Both the position numbers and the translations under genes were made by a program. This document shows, piece by piece, positions 23,238 through 35,584 of a stretch of 64,000 nucleotides of DNA. Where the stretch lies: the NCBI RefSeq assembly GCF_033807715.1, contig NC_084592.1, positions 27,255,501 through 27,319,500 on the forward strand, given 5' to 3'. The stretch's first letter is position 1. Each line of letters opens with the position of its first letter. Source of the DNA: Cololabis saira. Its lineage: Eukaryota > Chordata > Actinopteri > Beloniformes > Belonidae. The notes under the pieces were generated by a model that was not told the origin of the DNA, ran no database searches, and saw only the letters and a program-made list of their open reading frames with translations.

Positions 23238-25242
23238 ATTAAAGCTGCAAGCAGCGATGAACGGGCCCTCGCACTCAAGGCCACCGCCCCCCATAAGCAT
23301 ATCAGAAAAGACACCACCCACGACTTCCTATGTCAAACCATTCAAAAGTTATAGCAGAAAAAAGGGACAACCAATCAGAAGAAGGGGCTGGGCTAATTAA
23401 GGCCAACGAAGCTTAAGAACTCAGTACAAAGTCCCATGACACCACCCACGACTTCCTATGTCAAACCATTAATAGGTTATAGCAGAAAAAAGGGACAACC
23501 AATCAGAAGAAGAGGCGGGGCTAATTCTGGCCAATGAAGGTCAAGGACTCCATACAGAATCTGATGACACCACCCACGACTCTCTATGTCAAACCATTCA
23601 AAAGTTAGAGCAGAAAATCGGGACAACCAATCAGAAGAAGGGGCGGGGCTAATTAAGGCCAACGAAGCTTAAGGACTCATTACAGAGTCCCATGACACCA
23701 CCCACAACTTCCTATGTCAAACCATTCAAAAGTTATGGCAGATAAAAGTATTCTAGGGGGCGCTGTTGAGCCGTTAGGCCACGCCCATTTATGCAAACCA
23801 TGAAATATCAAATGTATCGCCACGTCTGGCTTGCATGCAAAATTTGGTGACTTTTGGAGAACTATCAAATATGGACCAATCACATGAAGGGGGGGCGCGC
23901 CTTTTGGCGTCTAGCGTCGCCACGGTAACACTTTTGAAAGAGAAAAGTAATGCGTGGTGTCGCAGGATGGAGACGCACATTTTGATGTATAACACACCTG
24001 GGTGCACGTTACGGTTCGGGCTGAATTAACTGCAGAAGGAATGGCATAAATTTCGCCAAAATGACACAATTTATTCAAAATGGCCGACATCCTGTTTGGT
24101 TTCGGCCATGGCTCCAAGAGACTTTTCTTTAAGTTGTGCCATGATGAAGGTGTGTAGCGATTTTCGTGCATGTACGTCAAACCGTATTGTGGGGCTTGAG
24201 GCACAAAGTTTTCCGGGGGGCGCTGTTGAGCCATTTTGCCATGCCCATTAATGCAAACCATGAAATATCAAATTTTTCGGCAGGCCTGCCTTGCATGCCA
24301 AATTTGGTGACTTTTGGGGAACTATCAAATATGGACCAATCAGATGAAGGGGGGGCGCGCTTTTTGGCATCTAGTGTCGCCACGGTAACACTTTTGAAAG
24401 AGAAAAGTAATGCGTGTAGTCGCAGGATGGAGACGCACATTTTGATGTATAACACACCTGGGTGCACGTTACGGTTCGGGCCGTATTAATTCTCGAAGGA
24501 ATGGCATATCTTGCTCCAAAATTACGTGATTAATTCAGAATGTTCAAAATGGCCGACTTCCTGTTCGGTTTCGGCCATGGCGCCAAGAGACTTTTCTTTA
24601 AGTTGCGACATGATACAGGTGTGTACCGATTTTCGTTCATGTACGTCAAACCGTATTATGGGGCTTGAGGCACAAAGTTTTTTCTGTCTGAACCAATTAG
24701 ATGAAGGGTGGGCGCGCTTTTTGGCGTCTAGCATCGCCACAGTAACGCTTTTGAAAGAGAAAAGTAATGCGTGGTGTCGCAGGATGGAGACGCACATTTT
24801 GATGTATAACACACCTGGGTGCACGTTACGGTTCGGGCCGTATTAACTGCCGAAGGAATGGCATGAATTTCGCCAAAATTACACGATTAATTCAAAATGG
24901 CCGACATCCTGTTCGGTTTCGGCCATGGCGCCAAGAGACTTTTCTTTAAGTTGCGACATGATACAGGTGTGTACCGATTTTCGTGCATGTACGTCAAACC
25001 GTATTGTGGGGCTTGAGGCACAAAGTTTTCCGGGGGGCGCTGTTGAGCCGTTTTGCCACGCCCATTAATGCAAACTATTAAATATAAAATTTTTCGCCAG
25101 GCCTGGTTTGCGTGCAAAATTTGGTGACTTTTTGGGCACGTTTAGGGGGGCAAAAAGGCCCTCCTTTCGTCAGAAGAAAGAAAGAAAGAAAAATTCCTAC
25201 AGATACAATAGGGCCTTCGCACTGAAGGTGCTCGGGCCCTAA
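23238..25242 (+). mobile_element. Modular repeat family A, copy 2 (longest)
   Basis: Left end ATTAAAGCTGCAAGCAGCG, right end GTGCTCGGGCCCTAA. It has a tandem array of about 120-bp units at the left, then larger modules of about 460 bp (23861 to 24320 repeated from 24321, and partly again from about 24690). Each module contains CGCTTTTTGGCG/TCTAG, GATGTATAACACACCTGG, CAAAATGGCCGACATCCTG and TTTCGTGCATGTACGTCAAA. Recurring frames of 60-110 codons come from the modules and carry no known domain. The family expands by duplicating two different internal unit sizes. Confidence 0.72.
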
Positions 25243-25244
25243 TA

Positions 25245-26095
25245 ATTAAAGCTGCAAGCAGCGATGAACGGGCCCTCGCCCGTGCAATTTTCACGAATAA
25301 AGGTCAAGGACTTAAAACGAAGTCCGATGACACCACCCATGACTCTTTATGTCAAACCATTCAAAAAATATGGTAGAAAAAATGAACTATCAAATATCGA
25401 CCAATCAGAAGAAGGGGCGGGGCTAATTAGCACCAATTATGGTCAAGGACTCAAAACCGAGTCCGATGACACCACCCACACTCTTTATGTCAAACCATTC
25501 AAAAGTTATGGCAGAAAGTAGGAACTATTAAATATGTACCAATCAGATGAAGGGGGGGCGCGCTTTCGGGCATTTATCGTCCCCACGGTAACGCTTTTGA
25601 CTGAGAAAAGTAATGCGCATCGTCGCAGGATCGAGACGCACATTTTGATGTATAACACACCTGGGTGCACGTTACGGTTCGGGCGAAGAAGCGGCCGAAG
25701 AAATGGCATGAATTGCACCAAAATTACAGGATTAATTCAAAATGGCTGACTTCCTGTTCGGTTTCGGCCATGGCGCCAAGCGACTTTTCTTTAAATTGCG
25801 ACAGGATACAGGTGTAAACCAATTTTCGTGCATGTACGTCAAACCGTATTGTGTGGCTTGAGGCACAAAGTTTTCTAGGGGGCGCTGTTGAGCCATTAGG
25901 CCACGCCCAATAATGCAAACCATTAAATATTAAATTTTTTTGCCAGGCCTGGCTTGCGTGCAAAATTTGGTGACTTTTGGGGAATGTTTATGGGGGAAAA
26001 AAGGCCCTCCTTTCGTCGGAAGAAAAAACGGGGATAAAAACAGAAATTCCTACAGATACAATAGGGCCTTCGCACTGTAAGTGCTCGGGCCCTAA
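25245..26095 (+). mobile_element. Modular repeat family A, copy 3, head to tail with copy 2
   Basis: Begins two bases after copy 2 ends (GGGCCCTAATAATTAAAGC) and has the same 5' and 3' termini. It carries two 120-bp units and one large module, so it is an independent shorter version and not a simple duplicate of copy 2. Confidence 0.72.
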
Positions 26096-27284
26096 TAATA
26101 ATAATTAGATGAGGACAGAGGCTCAAAAAAAAGGTTGACATACAGTATGCTGTATTATTCCTATCCAGAATACAATCAATGTTTAGGGTCTTGTGAATGC
26201 TTTTTATATTGTGCCTTCATGACATCATCCAGGGCCAAAATTTCTTGTATGGTCATACTCTCCACGTAGCACACATCTACGACAGCAATTACCTCAGTTG
26301 TCATCTTAAAAGTAAAGGTTTGTACTGCACAGCAAGGATGATATTCATCCCCTCGATCTGCTACTATTTATTACAGTTTTATTACATTTATTGGAACATC
26401 AGACACAATGTGCACAACCTGAAACTCATGTTTCAGGTGGCTGAACCAATCCTGCTGAACTCCAAGCACATTTACTGCTCTAGACTCAAATTCCCATTCC
26501 ATACCACACATTTCTCACAACACACACAATTCTCAATATCCTGCACACTCTTCCTGAATTCCCTCTCTTGCTGTTCACACAAAACACACAGTCAATAACA
26601 TTTCTAAACTCCAAAGGCTGTTGTGCAATATGCAATCAGCAATTTGCCATAAAAGGGTCACAGGTGAGCTCCTGGTTTGTTTGGAGAACAATGGATGGTG
26701 GTAATATTGAGAGAGGTGAGCAGCTGCTGGGATGTCCAGTGGACTGCACATTTTGAGTCCAAATACTGTAAAATGTTATTTGTTTTTACAGTAAAGAATT
26801 GTGTGTTGTTTTCTATTTGAGTAGCCTATACATAAGAATACTATATGCTGATATTTTCCATCCAACAGCTGAAGGTGTAACACTGAACATACAAATGCAT
26901 GATTCTACTGAGGCATTCATATAGTGTTTTCCATTCATACTATAGTGTCTTCCATTCTGCACATCAGTGTTCAGTGGGTGCTTAGAAATGTCTACTCAAA
27001 TGATGTATGTTTGGCATTTGAGAAGGAAATACCATTTAGTGAAGAGTTTACACTGTTTTGAGGGTAGAGTGTGCTTTTCCAAGAGAAGTGTGGGATTTTG
27101 CATTTTGTGTGTGAGTTTTGTAATTTGTGTTTAGAGTTTTGAGAAAGTGAAGTAGTCTATCAGGAAATGTGTTTAAACAATTGTGAAAAACTTTAACAGG
27201 CATTTTGCTTTTGTTTCCAAGATGTCAAAGAAAAGGGTTTTTGCATCCAGTCACTAAGGCTCACTGAACACTGAACTGAAGTTG
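26096..27284. other. Unassigned DNA, possibly an old DNA transposon
   Basis: No supported gene. The stretch with ACACACAATTCTCAATATCC near the left and ACAATTGTGAAAAACTTTAAC near the right has the feel of a decayed transposon, but I cannot name it or find clear ends. Confidence 0.35.
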
Positions 27285-27462
27285 GGCGGCCAAGCGGCAG
27301 CCGAGCGGCGGCCGAGCGGAAGCCGATGCGTCCCAGCCTACGGGGACGTGTCGGCTGCTGCTCGGGCGGCGGTTCCTCCGGAACGCACTCCCGCGAGGGA
27401 GCCGCGGTGAGGCCGAAAATAAAATACGACGTTTATATGAGCCTAATGGTTGCGAAAATACA
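27285..27462 (+). mobile_element. Fragment of the TACCGTATTTTCGCGACC transposon family
   Basis: CpG-rich sequence ending CCTAATGGTTGCGAAAATACAG, which matches the right terminus of the 43575-45215 element (CCGAATGGTCGCGAAAATACGG). It stops at TA, which merges into the adjoining (TATG)n repeat. The left end was not found. Confidence 0.55.
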
Positions 27463-27549
27463 GTATGTATGTATGTATGTATGTATGTATGTATGTATGT
27501 ATGTATGTATGTATGTATGTATGTATGTATGTATGTATGTATGTATGTT
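27463..27549. repeat. (TATG)n microsatellite
   Basis: About 21 tetranucleotide units starting exactly where the transposon fragment ends. Confidence 0.95.
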
Positions 27550-28204
27550 GGTTGACAACTCACGGTTGTATTGGCAGCTGTTAGGGTGAAAAGTTTTAAC
27601 TCTTCATGGCTTTTTAACTTTTCATGCCATCCATTGTCTATGCTTTGTTATTTTGTTATTGCTCTGTAGATTTTATATTTCAGGTCAAATATTATATTAA
27701 TGTCTGATTATTATTCCTAATTTTTCTGCACTCATTAGTGTACCCACCATCTTCATTTTACATCACAAATGTAGGCAATATGTTTTTTCTCTCGTTGTGC
27801 TTGGTGGACCACGTATTTGGAAACAGAGGACATGTGGGAGACAAAGATAGAAGGCTGGGGGTTGTAGTTCCTTCTCAGGGAGGGCCAGTGCGGGATTGGG
27901 CCATGGCAATGTGAGGTGGAGGCACTGGATTGGACGAAGGGACATGCCTCCAGGACCAGCCAACCACAGGAGAGGCAAACTCTAAACCATGCCCTCTCCA
28001 CTAAATGTTTACGTGCTAGCCATGCGGGGTTGTCTTTTTATTGCATCTGGGGACAGTCTGTGTTTTATCACTTGAGGACTAGTCGGTGCTGACCTATGAG
28101 ATCATCATATTCTGTACAATAAATGCTTCTGTTGAATTTTGATCAGATCAGTTCCTCCTTCCAATTTTTGAACACCCAGTGAGACTTTCTTTGAAAAAGT
28201 CAAT
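27550..28204. other. Unassigned DNA
   Basis: No supported gene or named repeat. Confidence 0.5.
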
Positions 28205-28330
28205 ATTTTATAATAATAAATAATAATACATTTTATTTATATAGCGCTTTTAAAAGATCTCAAAGATGGTTCACAGACACAAAGATAAAACATCAAGAGC
28301 AAGAAAAGTAAAATTAAAAACCGCAGGATA
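28205..28330 (-). mobile_element. LINE/SINE 3' tail, minus strand
   Basis: TAATAATACATTTTATTTAT followed by ATAGCGCTTTTAAAAGATCT is the reverse of the GCGCTATATAAATAAAATG-type tail found at the 3' ends of fish LINE/SINE pairs. The body is not preserved. Confidence 0.5.
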
Positions 28331-29894
28331 AAAAATAATAAGAGATAAAAGATAAGATAAAGGATAAAACTACGCTTTATGCTCTAGCCTTTTCACTTGA
28401 GTACCTCTGCTTCAAAAAAGTGATCAGTTTCACTGATTATCACACCAAGACAGCCTTCTTTGCAACTTTTGTTGATTCAAAAGTGGTTTGGCAGCAGCAG
28501 CATTAGCTCCCCTACTTACTAGCATGCAGATGTTATCTGACTGAGTCTACAATTTGCTGGACTTCCCACATCTATACCTTTTTAACCTTTTATAGGGGTG
28601 TAAATGTATACAGAAATTTGGATTTATTGACGAGCTGAAAGACAATATAATCCATGTTGCACAACATATAATGAATGTAACTGAACCAGATTAAGGCAAA
28701 AAAAAAATGTATTGGATGGATTTGAGATGTTGAGGTTATTTACAGGAAACATGGAGTACATAGTGTTGGTAAGATGTTGATATACTGAAAATGGGTAGAT
28801 CTCCTCAGCAATGGAAGTTGCATGTGTTCATGAGCTGCCAGGTCTGCCCATCCTCAAGCCTCCAGGAGTTTGACCAATCAAACGTGATTAAACTAAACTT
28901 GTTTTCAGGAAGACCGTCTCCTTTCGATTCGCTGCTGTTGTCATTCAGAAACAATAACTAATTTTACTAATACTTATTAATGGCTTTTAAAGTTATACTT
29001 GGGCCTTCAAATTAAAGGAAGGACTGAAAATGTGCATATAATTACCACTTTAATGCTAACCTGCTCAAGTGATCTGTATGGACTACTGGTTTCATACCAA
29101 AGCGTAGACACAGACACCGTAACATTATTTTTTTATTTTTGTGAGCAGCCTCAAAAGAAACATTTGCTCTGGGACTTTATCAATGTGAGGGTGGAAAATA
29201 AGCATTTGTTGATGTCAGATAGCCATTAAGTATTGAGTGATCAGGTATATAACATTTGTCCCCATGTTTCCATGATTGTTTTAATGTTGGTTCCAGTTTT
29301 AACAAGGGCCCAAGTTGCAATGCACTGAAAAAAAAAGAAAAAAACTTGTGATGAACCTACTAGATGTTATATGCAGGTGTATTGAAAACTTAAATCAGAT
29401 GAAACGCTGAAAAACTTATCGGTTTTGGCCTTTTTTTTCACACAGGAAAACGTGACACACTGTAAACAGGCCATCGAGGGCTGAACACCAGCACTATTGC
29501 CATACACACCCACTACACCATCATCCAATAGCGGAGCCAGCGCCAACATTTGATTGTGTACCCGATAACGGCTGCTCTTTTGCATCGCTTGAAACACAAA
29601 CATGACACATTCCTATGATGTCATGAGAAAATGCTGTGCTTTTTAACACCAGGTCGGTTCTGGATGAAATAACGAGAGGGTATTTTGATTGCCTTTGAGA
29701 TAAAAGGTTTAATATTCATGACATTTTGAAAAAAAGTGGTTGTTAAAAGAGCCAAAGATGAAACGCGTGAAAGATGACATACAGCTTTGAAAATTCCTTG
29801 ATTAAAAACAGCATTTACCTTATTGATAAATCCAAAGGCTTATTATAGTAGCCCCACTCAAAAATGTATTCCATCCATTTGAAATACAGTACAT
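28331..29894. other. Unassigned DNA
   Basis: No supported gene or named repeat. Confidence 0.5.
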
Positions 29895-30520
29895 ATTTGT
29901 CATGACCAGACTGGGCCTCAGGACACAAATTGCAGGGTTTGGAGTGACAAAAAAAAAAATCTTTATTGTGAAATTCACAATATATTAAACACAACAATAA
30001 GAGAGAACCAAAACAATCTATGAAAACTAACTTCTTCCAAATGGGAAGAACTGTGGCTATGAAATATTACAAAATGAAATTCACTCCACTGCAAGGAAGA
30101 AAACAAAGACTATTAAAGGTTATTAAAAACAGAAAATCATTTAAGCTACGGCGGAAAACAAGAATCAGAAAGAAGGGCAGGGTCAACAGAAAACTCTTTA
30201 AAATGGGAGGCACTACACTATTAAAATTTACAAAGAAAAATAATCACTCCAAGAAGAGGAAGCAAAAGCTATACAAATCATTAACTGTGAAACTGAACTA
30301 TCTTGTGAAACTTTACGAAATCAAAGTCTCTCACTCAGAAGAACAAAAATCCAACAAGATTACTGTGGCACTGGCACAGGACAAAGGAAGACTATTAAAC
30401 ACAGGGTAATGGGGAAAAGTGGAGATAATCAGACCAAGACACATGAGGAAGGGCAAGTGGCAAGACAAAACATGGTGACAGGACAAAAAACCCAGCTTGA
30501 CCTCACTGCGGTGTGACAAT
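29895..30520. other. Purine-rich strand with a Lys/Arg-rich frame, probably repeat
   Basis: The plus strand is strongly purine-rich. A 129-codon frame (30020-30409) is very rich in lysine and arginine (for example KLRRKTRIRKKGRVNRK). The phrase GACTATTAAA recurs at 30107 and 30390. The right part (GGACAAAGGAAGACTATTAA, ACACATGAGGAAGGGCAAG) resembles an old dispersed repeat. The composition explains the frame better than a gene does. Confidence 0.35.
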
Positions 30521-31479
30521 ATTAAGCTGATAATCCATTTTTAAACCAATAGAACATTAACATTGACACTAATTGATTAACCAATTTATTATGGTTGATC
30601 AATTAAGGCCAATCAATGCATCCGAATACACAATCTTTCTCTGGAACTGAGTTGCAGAGATTCTCAGACTTCCCTCTTCCCAACTACCTTCTCTAACTAT
30701 CAGGGGTATAGATAATTCAAGGATAGCTGAGTGATATAATCTCTGCACAACATGCAGGAGAGATTACATCACTCAAGGACTCCTTCCGTTGTTAAATTTC
30801 CAAAACACCTCCCCTGGAAGGCATCCTGACTAAATACCCGAAACAACTACAGATGGGTCTTTTCAATGACTCTACTTTGAGTTCATTCCAGATGATTATG
30901 CTCCTCATCGTGTCCATAAAGGTTAGTCCAACCACCGCCCTTCGAAGAACGCTCATCTCCGACAGTTGTATTCATGAACTCCTTCTCTCTGTCACTATCC
31001 ACAGCTCATGTGTGGATACAGTGACTGTAGAGAGGAGTGTAAATTGACAGTTTGCCCTTCACCTCAACACTCCAGTCTACCTGTCATTGCCTGCTCTGAG
31101 ATCATTAGGGATCTCAACGCCAAACTACATAGTGAATTTTGGCAAATCATCAAACGCATGATATGAATGTCTTCCAATTGAGACGGTATACTAAAGAGAA
31201 GATTAATAACTCAATAATGAATTTATAATTATAATAATAATAATTATTATAACAATTAACCAAGCTATATTTAGCACAACATTCTGTACTGATTTGCGTG
31301 CCCTTCCAGCAACTCCAGTTCATCAAAACATTCCTGTCCAACTATGGCCATACTTCAGTTTCAAACCAAATTTTTGCTAGTGGACATTGGCCAATAGCTT
31401 GTGTTTCCACTAGACATCACCACAAGCACCTTAAAGCCTAACTTGGTGCTCTGGTCCCCTTCTTTAAACAAGGTTTACA
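30521..31479. other. Unassigned DNA
   Basis: No supported gene. A short AT-only stretch lies near 31225-31250. Confidence 0.5.
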
Positions 31480-31964
31480 TCATCGAGCTATGAGCATATG
31501 AGTGAAAACACCTGCACTATGCTGCGCTAGCTGCTGAAACAAACATCGTGGCTTGAGCGCAGAAGTCCACCCAGTGGAGATTGGGTGCAGAGGGTTTGTG
31601 GCAACATCTACCATAAAACTGCTTAGGGACCTGGGATCAGGGGCCAGAGCCAGTGCTTGGCCAACAAAGCTGCAAAAGAGGCAGCAGAGAAATACAGCCA
31701 GCGGTTTTGGATGAAGCTGACTGAGTCTTGCTGGATCCCAAAGTAGCTGGCCAGGAAATATGCGGTCAACTAGGTTTGACTCAGGGAACATGATGCCCCT
31801 GCCATGCATAGTTCCTTGGGAAGTCTGTTACTTAACAACGAGCCAGCTCTCATGATAAATTGGGCAAAGGGTGCAAGCTCAGGGTTGATCACCCTGTAGC
31901 TGGCCACCTTTGGTGAGGGTGTATAGTGTGAATGGTCGACACACCCCATGAACCAAAGAAACAC
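31480..31964 (-). other. Two overlapping minus-strand frames, possible decayed coding repeat
   Basis: Frames at 31480-31809 (109 codons) and 31770-31964 (64 codons) abut in different phases, as one decayed frame with a shift would. The residues show no domain I can name. Not called as a gene. Confidence 0.25.
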
Positions 31965-34274
31965 TACTGATGATGCAATTCCAAATTTCCTTTCAATTTA
32001 ATCATGGCTCCAGCATTAGTAGTCCATCATTCACGTACAAACTCTTGTATGTGGTTGCACAAATAATATTAATAAGTTGTCCTGGGCTAGGGTTTTTTGG
32101 AATTTGCTGAAGACAAAAAATAAAAGCAATACATAGAATTCCCAAATGCATGACATGGCAATGCAAACTCACCAGTACAAACACCTGACCAATAAGTGGT
32201 GAAGACGATCTTGCGTGATATGATGGAACACTCTTAAGGACAGATTTTCATTGCGAAAACAAAATGAACCAAAATCCCCAAAGTTTACAAACCTGTTACA
32301 AACCACCTTTAAGACCTTTTACAATAAAAAAAGGTATAAGTCACTCATGCGCCTGGGCGACAATGGTAGTGTTTGGAGGAGGGGGGTGGTGGGCACTTGG
32401 GGGCGGTGCTGGGGTTAGTGCAGGGTGCCCTCCCGTCAGGTGTGTCCGGTCATTGGCAGCCCAGCACAGCTTGCCCGGCGGTATTCCCTGGGGCTGACCC
32501 AGGTACCTAAATTTGAGCTGAGAGTGATTTTTGGCCCTGGCCCTGGCGACGGGGGTGTGACCTGGTGGCCTGGGCTCCTGTGACCATCCCAGGGAAATGG
32601 GCCCCTGTGCCCCTGACCTGCTCTCTCATGTCCCAGTGGCTGTGATTTTGGTCCTTTTTGACAGAATTAGGATTTTTTTTTAAGGGGTCAATAAATATGG
32701 TACAGTGTCAAGGGTTGGTGAAAGAAACGCACTTTCACACACCCATGCACCAAAAATATTAAAATGCACTTAGATGCGACTTTCAGTTTTTGTCAAATAT
32801 GGTATAAACCATTAATATATATGCAGACAAAAAAAGGGTACTTGTATAGTGATGTGTACTCCTACAGTATGTAAGAACAATGTTTCATGTGTTCATTTTT
32901 TCAAGTGGAATACTGTGCATGTTTTGGCAAGCAGAACAACTTTGAACAATCACGTCACTGGCACCAAAACACCCTTTGAACCATGTCGTCTCTATATGGG
33001 GCTTCTATTCTCACCTTCCATCAGCCCTACGCTAACTATGAGGCTCACTAGTATGCTGGTACCTTCATTCAGCATGTTGATCTAGATATACTCAAAAATT
33101 ATTTACACAAGCCTTATCTAAAAGACTGTCTTCTAAAACTGATAAGAGTGTAGTTTGCAGCTTTGAGTCTTTGGCACTCATGTTTCTCTTTAGGCCTAAA
33201 AAGACAGGTCTGCAGAAACGTAATTAAACTGCTCTGCTTGAGTCTTGTGTGATATAATCTACATGTGGATGGATACACACTTATACTAAGTTAATAATTG
33301 TAGCTGCATAACTTATGACAGTGATCACCAGAAAGCGCTGTCTATTCTAGCCTCACTTCCTCTCCAGCTAGTGCTTTAGGAAGCATTGGCTGGGTTGTAT
33401 AAACTTTTGAGATGGTCTTAAAGATCCCATGTCTAAAAGGTGAAGATCAGTTGTACAATCTCTCAGCATGTATTCCATTCAACCTCATCTGTGTTCGATT
33501 TTACTTTCTTCACTCTTTGAAATGTCTTAAGTGCTGAGGAATCATCAGAAATAACTGTAAAGGACAGTAATCTTTATGTGTTAAAATTAAAGTCGACATG
33601 TCATATTTTTTAATAGTTTTGGGGCAAAAAGTTAACATTAATGGGAGGTAATTGAGAAAGACCCCGGTTAACCCCCCTTTTGGTCGTATTTGGCAGGAAA
33701 GGGGAAAATAACTTAGTTCTTGGCAGAAACTTTGACAGTACATATAAAAAAAATCAATGTATATTCATAATGAGAAATTGATTAAGTTGTAAAAATGCTG
33801 GTCCCTGTGGGATCCTGCTATGTGGTTTGTTTACAGCATGTTTTATCAGTTAGTTTTTCAGTTTTCACACAGATGTTTTTGTGTGGTTGCAGAAACTGGA
33901 TGGTTCCTATGCAAACACATAAAGCGTTTACTGAATCTTTGGATGAAGTCAATGAAAGGGATTAAATCTTTCATAGAGCTTGAGGAAGATTTAACAATTT
34001 TCCTATCAATCTCTCTAGTAGTCCAACATTTCACAAGAAGTGATGTCTTCATTCCATTTCAGTCACATGGAGAAATGCTGCGGGTCTAAGCAACAATATG
34101 AGAATAATTTTTCCGCTTAAAGAAATGTGCTCAGTCTCCATATTGTGGACATTAAAATGTAATCTGAATATTCTGTCTGGATAACAACAAGATAAATCAA
34201 AGGCACTTCATGTAACAATACCAACATCCATATAGGTATTGGATCTTTAAATATTTAGCAGTCAGAGATTACTC
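31965..34274. other. Unassigned DNA with a GC-rich patch
   Basis: About 32340-32650 is GC-rich (CTGGCCCTGGCGACGGGGG), unlike its neighbours, and resembles UTR-type repeat sequence more than coding DNA. No gene seen. Confidence 0.4.
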
Positions 34275-34375
34275 TTTGAGTTGTTTTAATTTTACTCCTC
34301 ATGTACACCACTTTGTGTCAGCTATTGTTATGTTGAAGTGCTTTATGAATAAAGTTGGTATGGTATGGTTTACTG
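34275..34375 (+). mobile_element. LINE 3' tail
   Basis: CACCACTTTGTGTCAGC, then AAGTGCTTTATGAATAAAGT and a GGTATGGTATGG tail, like the LINE end at 47690-47790. Confidence 0.5.
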
Positions 34376-34996
34376 AGGGGACTGAATGCTGATGGACATT
34401 TGCTTCAACTGACAAGTCTGTGAACAGACAAAACGGACAATGTGGGCGGTACACAACATGTTTGACATACAAGAAAAATACCACCCCCCAACAGAATAAC
34501 TTATTTTTCTTTTGACAAAACACAAGATTGACCACTGATTAACAGAACAAGGATTAACATAACCTCTAGTGGGACAAACTGGTATTGCAAGGCTTGTTGG
34601 ACCATCCCCACTTGGCTGCATAACATTTTCATCAATGAAGTGTGTTTAAAAAGCGGTCAAAAATGCATCTTTTTATATCAGTCGAAAAATCAAGACTAAA
34701 ACTAAGAACATCCGGAAAACACAAAACATTACCATAACACATAAACATAACCAAACATAAAGCCAGGATCGTGACAGTACCAGGTAACCTATAGAACAGC
34801 AGTTCGAGACAGATGTCAAGTTGGGAAGAAATCAATAACTTTTTTACAAAATATAGTAAGTCCCTCATGTAATTAATAGACTTTGCACAAACATTTTCAT
34901 TGCTGAGAGTTTTAGATTTGTGAGTCCGCGTAAAGATCTAGGTTATTGACTTGATTTGCAGGGATTCACACATCTGTACCACAAAGATACCGTTGA
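34376..34996. other. Unassigned DNA left of the Harbinger genes
   Basis: No left terminus matching the right Harbinger end could be found here, so the element may be left-truncated. No gene seen. Confidence 0.4.
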
Positions 34997-35387
34997 GAGC
35001 AGGATAGTCGCAACCGCAAAATTAAATTTGATGAGTTGGAGTTAGAGATATTAGTGAAAGAGGCAAATAAACACATTCATGAACTACAGCAAAGAAATTT
35101 AAACATTACCAAAAGAAACGCAATATGGGAGAAAATCTGCGATAGAATAAATGCAGTTGGTAAGACAAAAAGAACAGCAGATGAGGTTAAAAGAAGGTGG
35201 CAAGATATAAGGCGAAGAACTAAAGAAAAAGTGGCCTTTAATAAAACTTCGGCAAACAAGACAGGTGGAGGGCCTGCGGAAGAGATGCCTCTAACCAGCA
35301 TTGAGCAGCAGGTGCAGCTCACCTTCTGCGAGGAGCAGATAACTGGGATACCGGGTTATGACACGCTAGAGCCAACTGCAGAACAAG
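34997..35387 (+). CDS. Harbinger Myb/SANT-like DNA-binding protein, exon 1
   Basis: Open from just after a TGA at 34994-34996. There is no in-frame ATG before the conserved core, so the start is uncertain, and the original start codon may have mutated near 35004. The core (about 35018-35230) has the trihelix Myb/SANT pattern: an acidic-leucine start (FDELELEILVKEA), a central W (NAIWEKICDRINAVG), and the third helix ADEVKRRWQDIRRRTKEKV with its conserved tryptophan. It is followed by an acidic linker. A donor (AAG^GTAGGC) lies at 35387/35388. A phase-compatible acceptor at 35584 restores one frame of about 275 residues. The known role of this protein in Harbinger is to bind DNA and cooperate with the transposase. 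Confidence 0.8.
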
Positions 35388-35584
35388 GTAGGCGCACAAT
35401 AAGAAACACTTTTTTCTTCATGAAAACACATGATTTATTTATTATCACAAATAAAAAAATGAATGTGCCTCCTGTGTCAACCTTTTGCTGAATATTTCTC
35501 CTTTTGCATGTGGAGAATCCTCACCACAAGTTGAGCCATCCCCACCCCAGTCCTAAAATCAGGCACCAACAAGCATCCCTGCAG

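Noticed and set aside
23789..25749. Repeated similar frames of 60-116 codons suggesting a gene family
   Set aside because: They come from tandem modules of family A, on both strands, with no known domain.
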